From assembly GCA_964580155.1 (NCBI GenBank), contig CAZOJP010000004.1, positions 1 to 64,000 on the forward strand: a DNA stretch of 64,000 nt, written 5' to 3'. The position numbers and the translations under genes were made by a program. This document shows, piece after piece, positions 17,761 through 25,858 of this stretch. The DNA is from Intestinibacillus sp964580155. Lineage in GTDB: Bacteria; Bacillota; Clostridia; Oscillospirales; Butyricicoccaceae. Positions within the stretch are counted from its first letter, which is position 1; each line of letters starts with the position of its first letter. The notes beneath the pieces are model-generated. The model saw nothing but the letters and a program-made list of their open reading frames with translations. It had not been told where the DNA came from and searched no databases.

Positions 17761-17822
17761 GATGTCTACCATTCCAACATTATTTTCTGACAAGTCATCA
17801 AATACGACCCTCATAAACTTAC

Positions 17823-17851
17823 CATATATTACCACAGTCGGCAAGTGTAAA
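17823..17851 (-). promoter_or_regulatory. Promoter of spo0A
   Basis: TTTACA (17846-17851) and TATATG (17823-17828) are 17 bp apart on the minus strand, giving a leader of about 55 nt. I found no clear sigma-H or 0A-box match. Confidence 0.55.
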
Positions 17852-18019
17852 TCCAAATCTTTCTATTTTTTTCTTCGTCAGGTTTATTCGCAACCTTGCA
17901 TGTATCGACGGACTTTTCTACTTTTCTGCTTGATCCACAGGATCTTTGCAGGATATGACACTATATAATCGTATCTTTACGGTGCTTACATATTTCCGCG
18001 AGGGCACCGCTTTTAAAAA

Positions 18020-18074
18020 CAAAAAAGCACCCCGCTTGTTAAGCAGCTTGTCGCGCTGTCTAACGTTGGGGTGC
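18020..18074 (-). terminator. Terminator after the two-P-loop ATPase gene
   Basis: GCACCCC (18068-18074 on the minus strand) pairs with GGGGTGC (18027-18033), with GTTA/TAAC inside, and is followed by a T-run (18020-18026). It closes the spore-envelope block. Confidence 0.8.
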
Positions 18075-18131
18075 AGTTTAAGTTTCTGGGAGGGTTTTCG
18101 TATGTATTTTTAAGATTACACTGTTACTTGT

Positions 18132-19145
18132 TTAAGGGGCAAACAGATGACCAACGAGCTGCTCAATTGCAAGCGCCGCCCGCTTCGGGGAGAGCTGCTC
18201 TTCAAGTTCTGCGTCGAGGGCGGATGAGAGCGCGTGGGCCTGCCGCAGATGTGCGGTTGCGGATGCCCGGCATGCGGCATAACGCCGCGCAATCATATGC
18301 AGCTGCGCAACGTGCCGTTCATCTGTGCCGGCTTGCACCGCCGCCGCATACAGGTCGATGATTTCATCTCCGGTGCGTGTCGGAAAATACTCATGGGGGG
18401 ATGTACTGTCGAAAAGACACAGCCCCCGGCTGCGGATGATGACCATGTCAAGGCTGTCGGTATCGAATGAGCAGTGATAAACCTCAACATCCCAGCCTGC
18501 GCGCTGCGCTGTCTGCGCAACCTTACGCAAAAAAGTGGATTTTCCGGTTCCCGGCCGCCCTTTGAGAAAATAGCGGTGCGCAAGATCTGCAGTGAGGCAT
18601 GCGATATAGTCGACCGCACCGTCTGGTGTGCTCGCGCCGAAAAAGGCGTCGGTGCGTGTGCCTGCGGTCACATCCGTGCTTGCGCCCTCGGTCAATCGAC
18701 CGCAAAAAGCAGCGGCGAGCGTATCAAGCTGCGCGCGATCCATCTCACGCATATAAACCGCTTCCCATTCATCATGCACACGCAAAGCAGCCGCTGACTG
18801 CGCGTATGCGCCGTCAAGAGCCTCTTGGATGCCGTCGCGTGCATCGCTGTGCAGCAAATCATGCACATGCCGGCTGTGATCGAGCCAGAGCGGCGTGCTG
18901 AGCACCGCGCGGCCGGTTTCCGGCAGGATAAAGCCGGTCACTGCGCCGTCGAGCGGGCGATGCACGATATCCAGCCGCCGGTTCTGCTCCGCCGCCAATG
19001 TGATAGCAGCGCCTTCAACCGCACGCAGAACGCCGGACGGATATCCCGTCACCTGGACAGCGTGCGGCAGCGCAGACAAGCGCGCAGGCGCAAGGTCTAC
19101 ATAACCTTGCGCGCTATTGGCGCTGAGAAAATAGTGATAGATCAA
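18132..19145 (-). CDS. PRK06851-like protein with tandem P-loop domains, the first degenerate
   Basis: This 337-residue protein contains two related halves. The C-terminal half has FFGASTPDGAVDYI, a perfect Walker A (G196-R-P-G-T-G-K-S203) and VEVYHCSFDTDSLDMV. The N-terminal half repeats the pattern (YFLSANSAQGYVDL ... GYPSGVLRA ... LDIVHRPLDGAV) but its P-loop (about 34-42) has lost the Gly-Lys-Ser. It resembles the uncharacterised PRK06851 ATPase family of Firmicutes. It follows spoIVA by 51 bp and is the last gene of the block, so a role in spore assembly is inferred from position only. Confidence 0.75.
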   Translation of the reverse strand: MIYHYFLSANSAQGYVDLAPARLSALPHAVQVTGYPSGVLRAVEGAAITLAAEQNRRLDIVHRPLDGAVTGFILPETGRAVLSTPLWLDHSRHVHDLLHSDARDGIQEALDGAYAQSAAALRVHDEWEAVYMREMDRAQLDTLAAAFCGRLTEGASTDVTAGTRTDAFFGASTPDGAVDYIACLTADLAHRYFLKGRPGTGKSTFLRKVAQTAQRAGWDVEVYHCSFDTDSLDMVIIRSRGLCLFDSTSPHEYFPTRTGDEIIDLYAAAVQAGTDERHVAQLHMIARRYAACRASATAHLRQAHALSSALDAELEEQLSPKRAALAIEQLVGHLFAP

Positions 19146-19196
19146 AATATATCAGCCCCTTCCGGAGAACGATATGCACGACTCGCCTAGTCTATG

Positions 19197-20675
19197 TCAC
19201 AAAATGATACAAATCAGTCCGCCGCTTCCCTCGTTGATGATCTTTGCGAGTGTTTCCTGAATCTTGCCGCGCGCGGCCTCCGGCATGCGGCTGAGTTTGT
19301 TGTTGAGCCCCTCGCCCACCAATTCGCTGAGAGATTTTCCGAAAATATTGCTCTCCCAAATCTTCTCGGGCTGCTCGTCAAAGCCGCTCAGCAGATAATG
19401 CACAAGATCTTCGGACTGCTTTTCGCTGCCGACAATCGGAGAAACCTCGGTCTGGATATCCGCGCGAATCAGGTGTATAGACGGCGCACTCGCTCTCAGC
19501 TTGACGCCATATCGCCCACCCTGCCGCACGATTTCCGGCTCTTCGAGCGTGAGCTCGTCGAGCGAGGGCATCACGATGCCGTATCCGGTCGCGCGCGCCT
19601 GCTCCAATGCGCCGCTGATGCGTTCATACCGCTTTTGCGCATCGGAAAGCTCTGCCAGAATGGGAATAAGATCGGCTTCATCGCGGATATCAACGCCGGT
19701 CTGCTCCCCTACGATGCCGTAGAACACTTCGCTCGGCACTTCCACGCGCAGCCGCGCGTTTCCGCTGCCCAGGTTCATATCGCTGACCGCGGATGCGGAG
19801 ACGTATTCGTTCTGCGCAATGGCGGCAGTGGCGGCGGACAGGTCACGCATTTTGCCGATGCGCGCTGCGGTGTCGCGAATCGTACTGTAAATGGCACTCT
19901 GCACGGCATGCCCCTGCGGCAGCGAGCCGATGAAGCGCGGCAGCTCCACGCTGATTTCACGCACCGGAAACTCATACAGCACACTTGTCAAAATATCCGC
20001 AATTCCGCGCGTATCGAGCGCCATGCAGTCGACGGCCATCGGCTCAATGCCGTGCTTTGCGCGGAGCTCCTCGCACACCGCCTGTGCCGCAGGTCCATTC
20101 GGATCGCGCGAATTGACCAGCGTCAGGAAGGGCTTCCCCAGTGTTTGCAGCTCAGAAATAACACGATCTTCCGCTGCAACATAGCTCTCGCGCGGAATTT
20201 CCGTGATACTGCCATCCGTTGTTACAACCAGCGCAATCGTTGAATGCTCGGCCACGACCTTGCGCGTGCCAATCTCCGCCGCAACGCTCATCGCAATCGG
20301 CTCATCGCTCCACGGGGTCGATACCATGCGCGGCTCATCATCTTCGGTTGCGCCGAGCGCGCCGTCTACCAAATATCCCACGCAGTCAACCAGACGCACC
20401 CGGCAGCTTCCGCCGCCTGCAGTCTTGATTTCCGCCGCTTCCTCCGGCACAAATTTCGGCTCCGCCGTCATGATGGTGCGTCCCGAGCCCGACTGCGGCA
20501 GTTCGTCCTTCGCGCGCTCGCGCTTATAGACGTTTTCGATGCCCGGAATGACCATCGTTTCCATGAAGCGCTTGATAAAAGTTGACTTACCGGTGCGCAC
20601 CGGCCCTACGACACCGATATAGATGTCGCCGCCTGTGCGCCGGCCGATGTCCTCATACAGACTGTTCTGCTCCAT
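19197..20675 (-). CDS. spoIVA: Stage IV sporulation protein A, coat morphogenetic ATPase
   Basis: This 492-residue protein polymerises on the forespore surface with ATP hydrolysis to form the basement layer of the coat. Walker A is G24-P-V-R-T-G-K-S31, followed by the conserved TIMTAEPKFVPEEA and VRLVDCVGYLV (Walker B region). The middle and C-terminal domains match the family, ending in a hydrophobic GGLICIIL tail. Length equals B. subtilis SpoIVA. It sits 13 bp downstream of the sipL-like gene and near spoVM, its membrane anchor. Confidence 0.98.
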   Translation of the reverse strand: MEQNSLYEDIGRRTGGDIYIGVVGPVRTGKSTFIKRFMETMVIPGIENVYKRERAKDELPQSGSGRTIMTAEPKFVPEEAAEIKTAGGGSCRVRLVDCVGYLVDGALGATEDDEPRMVSTPWSDEPIAMSVAAEIGTRKVVAEHSTIALVVTTDGSITEIPRESYVAAEDRVISELQTLGKPFLTLVNSRDPNGPAAQAVCEELRAKHGIEPMAVDCMALDTRGIADILTSVLYEFPVREISVELPRFIGSLPQGHAVQSAIYSTIRDTAARIGKMRDLSAATAAIAQNEYVSASAVSDMNLGSGNARLRVEVPSEVFYGIVGEQTGVDIRDEADLIPILAELSDAQKRYERISGALEQARATGYGIVMPSLDELTLEEPEIVRQGGRYGVKLRASAPSIHLIRADIQTEVSPIVGSEKQSEDLVHYLLSGFDEQPEKIWESNIFGKSLSELVGEGLNNKLSRMPEAARGKIQETLAKIINEGSGGLICIIL

Positions 20676-20688
20676 TTTCCGCCCTCCC

Positions 20689-22182
20689 CTATTTTTCGCA
20701 AATCGGTATCAGCAGCATACGTTTGGACACCTCTGCCGCGTCCGATGCCAAATCGTTCGCACCCCGAATTGCCCGCGCCGTCGTATGATAGTGCTTGGCA
20801 ATATCCCATAGCGCTTCTGTTTCGTCAATATAGCGCAGCACCAGCGTCACCGCATCGCGCGTATCCTGCTCGGGTGAGCCGACTTCGATCTGCGTAATGT
20901 CGTTGAGCGCATAATCCGTGCGGTGATAGAGCTTGCCGTCGACGTGCACACGAAGGTTGAGGCTGTCCTCACCCGAAGGTGTTGCACTGACAGACAATGC
21001 CAGCGACTGTGCGGTTCCGCCCTCCATGGGCTGCGGCAGGGATACCGGCAGTGACGCTGTGCGGCTAATGCCGTAAATGCGTCCATCCTCCTGCTGCACG
21101 AGCAGGTTTACGGCCGTCGTCATGCGCAGTGTGCGCGGATCCTCCTGCGTAATGGCGTAGCATGTCGCGTGGGCATCGATCACACGCACCGGGCGTATCC
21201 CAATCTGCACGGTGTCCCCGGTGTCTGCATGCAGCTCTCCGAGCGGTTCCATCCCGATGAGATGCGCGACGCGCGACTGTACCTCAAGCGGATGCGTGGT
21301 CTGATACAGATCGGCAATCGTGCGCACCGTTTGCTCCTGCGTCACAGTGAGCAGCGCACATGCGCCGATTCCGATTGACAAAATACCGCCCTCGTGCAGC
21401 TCACTGTCGATATTGCGCACAGCGAAGCGCACCGCGACCGGCTGCTCCTCGGTTAAGCTTTCGCAATCCAAAATCTGCGTGAACGGAACGGTATGCTCTG
21501 CGGTGCGTAAACCATCCCCCTCCAGCAGCAGCGTATGTACGCGGGCATCCCCCTTGACGACTGCTTTGCCGCGCATCGTGCGCACCTCATTTGCGCTGAG
21601 CGTGCAGCGCGTGTGGATGAGACGGGTGTCTCCCGTCGCCGATGTTTCCAAATCGTCCAGCACGGTGAAATCCCGTACGGCAGCCATGCGCAGCAGCGGC
21701 ACGGAAACTTCCTCGTACCGCAGCTCAATCGGCAGCTCGCCGCTGTCGACATCCTGCGTGATTTCCAGTTCGCGCGGGGTGTAGGCATTTGCTTCGCAGC
21801 ACATGCGTGCGGTGACGCTGACCTTGCGGGAATTGACCGCGCGCGCATCCACACCCACGACGCGGCAGGAGACAAAGCACGGGCTGTCCGCCGTGATGCC
21901 CTTCCCCTCTTCGATGTGGGCAAAGCTGAGCGGAATGCTCAGTTCGCGCAGCCCTTCCTCCCCCTCCGGCTGATACAAAATCGTGGTGCGAACCGTACCG
22001 GAAACCAGTATCCGATCGGTTTGCGGCGACTCGTCTTTGATCAACGTGTTGCCGGCGGCATATACGATGTGCGCGATATCCGGAAAGGAATCGGGCACGA
22101 TCGCGTCTGTGCTTTCCTCATAGACCGTTGTACGATCCAGAATACGGTCGCAGAACTGTATCTGATTTTTGATGAGTTCCAT
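20689..22182 (-). CDS. sipL: SipL-like SPOCS (DUF3794) and LysM protein
   Basis: This 497-residue protein has repeated SPOCS/DUF3794 domains over about residues 30-440 (repeats marked by ILVSGTVRTTILY-like and VPFTQILDCE-like segments) and a C-terminal LysM (ETEALWDIAKHYHTT ... MLLIP, about 455-495). This is the architecture of SipL, the SpoIVA-interacting coat protein of Clostridioides difficile, where the LysM domain contacts SpoIVA. Here it is immediately upstream of spoIVA, which strengthens the assignment. The ATG at 22182 is preceded by AAGGAGGAGCG; an upstream in-frame extension to 22239 is not supported. Confidence 0.87.
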   Translation of the reverse strand: MELIKNQIQFCDRILDRTTVYEESTDAIVPDSFPDIAHIVYAAGNTLIKDESPQTDRILVSGTVRTTILYQPEGEEGLRELSIPLSFAHIEEGKGITADSPCFVSCRVVGVDARAVNSRKVSVTARMCCEANAYTPRELEITQDVDSGELPIELRYEEVSVPLLRMAAVRDFTVLDDLETSATGDTRLIHTRCTLSANEVRTMRGKAVVKGDARVHTLLLEGDGLRTAEHTVPFTQILDCESLTEEQPVAVRFAVRNIDSELHEGGILSIGIGACALLTVTQEQTVRTIADLYQTTHPLEVQSRVAHLIGMEPLGELHADTGDTVQIGIRPVRVIDAHATCYAITQEDPRTLRMTTAVNLLVQQEDGRIYGISRTASLPVSLPQPMEGGTAQSLALSVSATPSGEDSLNLRVHVDGKLYHRTDYALNDITQIEVGSPEQDTRDAVTLVLRYIDETEALWDIAKHYHTTARAIRGANDLASDAAEVSKRMLLIPICEK

Positions 22183-22213
22183 GGCGATACGCTCCTCCTT
22201 TGTTCCTGCTTCT

Positions 22214-22244
22214 ATCCCATGTATATTGCTGACAAGCATGGGAT
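22214..22244 (-). promoter_or_regulatory. Inverted repeat just upstream of sipL
   Basis: ATCCCATG and CATGGGAT form a perfect 8-bp inverted repeat with a 15-bp spacer, ending about 13 bp before the ribosome site. The area also contains TCATATC (22243-22249 on the minus strand) and AATATACA 14 bp further on, a weak sigma-E-like pair. It may be an operator or a leader hairpin. Confidence 0.35.
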
Positions 22245-22248
22245 ATGA

Positions 22249-22278
22249 AAAAAAGCAGGGAAAATCCCCTGCTTTTTT
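22249..22278 (-). terminator. Terminator after spoVM
   Basis: A 12-bp stem (AAAAAAGCAGGG with its complement) around a 6-nt loop, with T-runs on both strands. It separates spoVM from sipL. Confidence 0.85.
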
Positions 22279-22287
22279 CTTGGCGCA

Positions 22288-22371
22288 TCAGTCTTCGGTT
22301 TTCGAGATGCCAAACAGACGGCGCAATATCCCGCTGAGACATTTCGGGCTTTTCCAGATGACAACCTTCAC
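22288..22371 (-). CDS. spoVM: Stage V sporulation protein M, 27-aa membrane anchor
   Basis: A 27-residue frame starts with GTG (22369-22371), preceded by AGAGGAGGTGGGTTTGC. The peptide begins MKVVIWKSPKC and continues LSGILRRLFGISKTED. It matches B. subtilis SpoVM in length and at the conserved positions Lys2, Pro9, Gly14, Ile15, Arg17 and Gly21, the residues of the amphipathic helix that senses forespore curvature and anchors SpoIVA. It lies two genes upstream of spoIVA. The gene is too short for normal gene calling, so this call rests on my manual translation. Confidence 0.88.
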   Translation of the reverse strand: MKVVIWKSPKCLSGILRRLFGISKTED

Positions 22372-22406
22372 GCAAACCCACCTCCTCTATGTGATCTCGC
22401 CGCGAT

Positions 22407-22550
22407 TCATCGCATCAGTATGAAGCCGAGCGCGATAAGCAGCGCGCCGAGCAGACAAACGACAAGCCACGAAGGCATCAGGCCTCCGACCAGGATGCCC
22501 ACGCCGAGCGCGGCAAGTGCCAGCCCCAACACCCATTGACGGCATCCCAT
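22407..22550 (-). CDS. Small two-helix membrane protein upstream of spoVM
   Basis: A 47-residue frame starts at an ATG preceded by AGGAG with 10-nt spacing. It begins MGCRQWVLGL and has two hydrophobic segments, about 6-24 and 28-45, separated by MPSW; it ends in ILMR. It is 35 bp upstream of spoVM on the same strand and has Cys3 near the N terminus. I do not recognise a family. Position suggests co-expression with spoVM during sporulation; this is inference. Confidence 0.65.
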   Translation of the reverse strand: MGCRQWVLGLALAALGVGILVGGLMPSWLVVCLLGALLIALGFILMR

Positions 22551-22673
22551 GACGATCACTCTCCTAATGCAGTATAAGTAACCGCACCCTCAAGTGTGCA
22601 TGAAAATTTAAAGTTTATCGGATTGCCGCCCGCAGCGCCGCACAAGCACCTTTATCAGTTTACGGCTCAATAA

Positions 22674-22701
22674 AAAAGATCGGGAGTGTTCCCGATCTTT
22701 T
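22674..22701 (-). terminator. Terminator after dut
   Basis: AAAGATCGGGA pairs perfectly with its complement around a 4-nt loop, followed on the minus strand by TTTTTTA. The stretch 22551-22673 holds no gene that I can see. Confidence 0.88.
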
Positions 22702-22702
22702 G

Positions 22703-23203
22703 CTAATTTGTACTTCCGAGTCCCCCGCGGCGTTCTTTCTCTGCGACATCGTCGTCCGTAAGCCCAAACGGCACAAACACGCCCTGCGCAAATGCTTCTC
22801 CTGCGGCGACTGTCAGTATTCGCTGTGCGCGCGAATCATTGGTGATTTTAATGAAAATGTGCCCTTCGTTATCCGCATGAAAATAATCGCTGTCAATCAC
22901 ACCGACGGTGTTGTCCAGTTGCAGCCGATACCGAAACCCCAAGCTGGATCGCGGAAACAGCAGCAGCACCCAGCCATCCTCAATCTGCACGCGTATGCCG
23001 GTGGGAATTTGAAGCGTTTCACCGGGCGCAAGCACAAAATCCATCGGCGCAAAAAAGTCGTAGCCTGCCGAGCCGCGCGTCGCCCGTTTGGGCAGAAGAA
23101 TCCGCTCATACACGTCCGATGAGGGCGCGGCAGCAAAGGTGTGCTCCCAATCCGCGCGGAACTGCTCCCGACTGATTTTTTCAAAATGTGCAACTTTCAG
23201 CAT
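22703..23203 (-). CDS. dut: dUTPase-like deoxyuridine triphosphate nucleotidohydrolase
   Basis: This 166-residue protein has the trimeric dUTPase motifs: RATRGSAGYDFFAP (motif 1), FPRSSLGFRY (motif 2), LDNTVGVIDSDYF (motif 3, with the catalytic Asp), and a C-terminal RRGGLGSTN that replaces the usual Arg-Gly-x-Gly-Gly-Phe-Gly-Ser-Thr-Gly. An N-terminal extension of about 35 residues precedes motif 1. It hydrolyses dUTP to dUMP, the substrate of thymidylate synthase; thyX is encoded elsewhere in the window (57.4 kb). It is the last gene of a long operon. Confidence 0.88.
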   Translation of the reverse strand: MLKVAHFEKISREQFRADWEHTFAAAPSSDVYERILLPKRATRGSAGYDFFAPMDFVLAPGETLQIPTGIRVQIEDGWVLLLFPRSSLGFRYRLQLDNTVGVIDSDYFHADNEGHIFIKITNDSRAQRILTVAAGEAFAQGVFVPFGLTDDDVAEKERRGGLGSTN

Positions 23204-23232
23204 TCATTGAGTCCCCTTTTGTAGTCATTGCA

Positions 23233-24108
23233 TCAAAACAGCGTGATTTGTGCTGTCTCCTCCCCCATCTTGTCGCGCTGAATCCTGCGGGGGCTGTCCG
23301 CCAGCCCAAGCTGCTTACGCAGCGCATGAAATCGCTCATAATACGCATTTTTATAGTGCCGCTCTGCGCCGCCGGTTTTATAAAGCCGCCGAAAATCCTC
23401 TTCCATCTGCGGATATGCCCGCCCCATCCATGCAAAGAACCGCTCTTTTGTCGCGCCGCGCAAATATAGCATGGTGCTCTGCACATAGTCTGTGCCGCAT
23501 GCGTGTGCGGCCTGCAGCAGAGCCGACACCTGCTCTTCTGCATCCGTCAGATACGGAATCGCCGGTGCGATTTGCAATCCGGTTGCGGCGCCGGTCTGAC
23601 GGAGTGCTTGCAGCATGTCCAGCCGATCCGCCGCCGGCGCGCTGTGCGGTTCCAGCTTGCGCTGCAGGGACTCGTCCAAAGTCGTGACACTTGTCGAGAT
23701 TTCCACATAGGTTTCGCGGGATAATGCGTCGATTAGGTCGTAATCGCGCAGCAATAGGGTCGACTGCGTGCACAGCGTCATCGGCACACGATACCGCAGC
23801 AGCAGCTTTAAAATTTCCGGCATCAGCGCATGAATTTTTTCTGCAGGCTGGTAACAATCCGTCAAACCGCCCACATGCACGATCGTCTGCTTCGTGCGCT
23901 GCGACAGCTCCTCCTCCAGCTTTTCCAGCAGATTTTTCTGAACAAAAACATCTGCGAAAGCATCTGCGCCCGCTTGTATCGGCCGCATTCCTGCCAGATA
24001 GCAGTACGCACAGCCGTGCTCGCACCCCCGATAGGGCGCCAATGCTGCGCGCGAAGCGCTCTGCTCCTCCAGCGCCTGCTCACAGACAATCTCGTGATAG
24101 ACTGCCAC
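23233..24108 (-). CDS. Radical SAM protein of the spore-photoproduct-lyase-like (Rv2578c) family
   Basis: This 291-residue protein has the radical SAM triad C29-x3-C33-x2-C36 in APYRGCEHGCAYCYLAG, then HVGGLTDCYQPAE, TLCTQSTLLLRD and ISTSVTTLDESLQRKLEP, all typical of the SPL-like/Rv2578c group found across bacteria. The reaction of this group is not established. It is shorter than true spore photoproduct lyase and lacks its hallmark Cys context. It sits between ispF and dut in one operon. Confidence 0.82.
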   Translation of the reverse strand: MAVYHEIVCEQALEEQSASRAALAPYRGCEHGCAYCYLAGMRPIQAGADAFADVFVQKNLLEKLEEELSQRTKQTIVHVGGLTDCYQPAEKIHALMPEILKLLLRYRVPMTLCTQSTLLLRDYDLIDALSRETYVEISTSVTTLDESLQRKLEPHSAPAADRLDMLQALRQTGAATGLQIAPAIPYLTDAEEQVSALLQAAHACGTDYVQSTMLYLRGATKERFFAWMGRAYPQMEEDFRRLYKTGGAERHYKNAYYERFHALRKQLGLADSPRRIQRDKMGEETAQITLF

Positions 24109-24115
24109 CGGTCAC

Positions 24116-24592
24116 TCACCCCTTTGCCGCGAGCAGACAAACCGCATGTGCCGCAATGCCCTGCTTCGCACCGGTGAAGCCCAGACCCTCCTCGGTCGTT
24201 GCCTTGACATTGACGCGGTTTACATCCACCCGCAGCGCTTGCGCGAGATTTTCACGCATATTTGTGATATGCGGCGCCATCTTGGGGGCCTGCGCCAAAA
24301 TCGTTGCATCTAAATTGCACAGGCTCCAGCCGTGCGCATCCAGAAGTGACGCGACCTCGCCCAGCAGCGCAATGCTGTCCGCACCCGCAAAGCGGGCGTC
24401 GGTATCCGGAAACAGCTTGCCAATGTCGCCGAGCGCCGCCGCGCCAAGCAGGGCATCCATGACCGCATGGGTCAGCACATCCGCGTCACTGTGGCCGAGC
24501 AGACCGGTCTCATGTGCGATTTCTACGCCACCAATGATGCATTTGCGACCTTCGACCAGTCTGTGTACGTCATATCCGTGCCCAATTCTCAT
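24116..24592 (-). CDS. ispF: 2-C-methyl-D-erythritol 2,4-cyclodiphosphate synthase
   Basis: This 158-residue trimeric enzyme forms the cyclic diphosphate intermediate of the MEP isoprenoid pathway. Zn2+ and substrate motifs are clear: IGHGYDVHRL at the N terminus, LLGHSDADVLTHAVMDALLG, and TTEEGLGFTG near the C terminus. The start overlaps the ispD stop by 4 bp, so IspD and IspF are translationally coupled but not fused. Confidence 0.97.
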   Translation of the reverse strand: MRIGHGYDVHRLVEGRKCIIGGVEIAHETGLLGHSDADVLTHAVMDALLGAAALGDIGKLFPDTDARFAGADSIALLGEVASLLDAHGWSLCNLDATILAQAPKMAPHITNMRENLAQALRVDVNRVNVKATTEEGLGFTGAKQGIAAHAVCLLAAKG

Positions 24593-25317
24593 CCGTGTTC
24601 TTCCCTTCTGCGCAAAATCGCCTCACCGATTGCAATATCCTCCGGTGTCGTAATTTTGATGTTTTCGTAACTGCCCGTGGTGGCACACACCTCCGCGCCC
24701 AATGCTTCGACTGCGGCGCAATCATCCGTAAAGGCATGCTCGGACTTTTCCGCGGCTTCAAGCGCTTCCAGCAGCAGCGCACGCGTAAAAACCTGCGGGG
24801 TCTGCACGGCGGCGATTGCCACACGCGGCACGTCTGCGAGGATTTTGCCCTTTTCTACGCGTTTGATGCTGTCCTTCAGCGGCACGACCGGTGCCGCCGC
24901 GCCGGATTGCGCCGCCTGCTCCACCGCCTCGCGGATGACCTCCTCCGTGACAAGAGGACGCGCACCGTCATGCACCGCAATCAAGGATGCATGCGCAGGG
25001 CACGCGCGCGCACCCGCCAAGACCGATTCGGTGCGTGTTTTTCCGCCCCGCACAATGTGCTTGACTTTTGAAAAGCCATACGCGCGCATGAGCCTGCCGT
25101 ATGGAATGATATCCTGCTCGCGGCAGGTCAAAACGATGCAGTCGATGCAGTCACAGCGCTCAAATGCCGAGACCGTGCGCACCAGCACCGGAATATCGCA
25201 CAACTCCAGTAAGAGCTTGTTTTCTCCGCCCATGCGGCGCGAAGAACCCGCCGCCGGAATGACAACGCAAACCGGTGCCCCTTCGTTTTCTTTTTTGTGT
25301 TTGCCCCGTCCCAACAT
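24589..25317 (-). CDS. ispD: 2-C-methyl-D-erythritol 4-phosphate cytidylyltransferase
   Basis: This 242-residue enzyme transfers CMP from CTP onto MEP. It has the nucleotide-binding VIPAAGSSRRMGGENK, VHDGARPLV and TPQVFTRALLLEA motifs. The start at 25317 follows AGGAGG; a longer frame would run into carD without homology. A short basic leader of about 12 residues (MLGRGKHKKENE) precedes the domain. It is followed directly by ispF. Confidence 0.96.
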   Translation of the reverse strand: MLGRGKHKKENEGAPVCVVIPAAGSSRRMGGENKLLLELCDIPVLVRTVSAFERCDCIDCIVLTCREQDIIPYGRLMRAYGFSKVKHIVRGGKTRTESVLAGARACPAHASLIAVHDGARPLVTEEVIREAVEQAAQSGAAAPVVPLKDSIKRVEKGKILADVPRVAIAAVQTPQVFTRALLLEALEAAEKSEHAFTDDCAAVEALGAEVCATTGSYENIKITTPEDIAIGEAILRRREEHG

Positions 25318-25363
25318 ATTCGGATTGCCTCCTGTAAGATGTAACAAAAAAAGCCCTGCCCCA

Positions 25364-25852
25364 TTACAGACAGAGCTGTGTATCAAGACTGTGTTCGATT
25401 TCGGCCGGCTCCCGTCGAAGTGCCAATGCCAGCTCGGATATTAAAATCCGCTTGGCCGAATCGAGCATTTTTTTCTCGCCGGTGGACAGCCCGCGTTCAC
25501 TTTGTCTGGCGATCAGATTCTTCACCACCTTGGCGACCTCCTCGATGTCACCGGAGCGAATGCGCAGCATGTTTTCGCGATACCGCCGATTCCAGCCTTG
25601 ATCCGCGTCGCGTGCAAGCGCAGGTAAGCCGTCAAGTAGCGCACGCGCTTGCGGCGCAGTGCAAATGCGGCGCAAGCCGATTTCATCACTGGTGTCGACC
25701 GGCACGAACAAAATAACGTCGTCAAGCGTCAGCTGTAAGGCATAGTAGTAGATGGTCACGCCGTCGATCCTGCGCTCCACGATCTTCTCCACAATGCCTG
25801 CTCCGTGCATCGGATGGACGATCTGATCTCCAACTGTAAACACTGGCTTCAC
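25364..25852 (-). CDS. CarD family transcription regulator
   Basis: This 162-residue protein starts with the CarD/TRCF RNA-polymerase-interacting domain (VGDQIVHPMHGAGIVEKIVERRIDGV) and has a C-terminal helical DNA-binding part (SRxxRYRENMLRIRSGDIEEVAKVV-like region). CarD/CdnL proteins stabilise open promoter complexes. It lies 6 bp after the M50 protease gene and upstream of ispD, an arrangement seen often in Clostridia. Confidence 0.93.
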   Translation of the reverse strand: MKPVFTVGDQIVHPMHGAGIVEKIVERRIDGVTIYYYALQLTLDDVILFVPVDTSDEIGLRRICTAPQARALLDGLPALARDADQGWNRRYRENMLRIRSGDIEEVAKVVKNLIARQSERGLSTGEKKMLDSAKRILISELALALRREPAEIEHSLDTQLCL

Positions 25853-25858
25853 CCCGCT

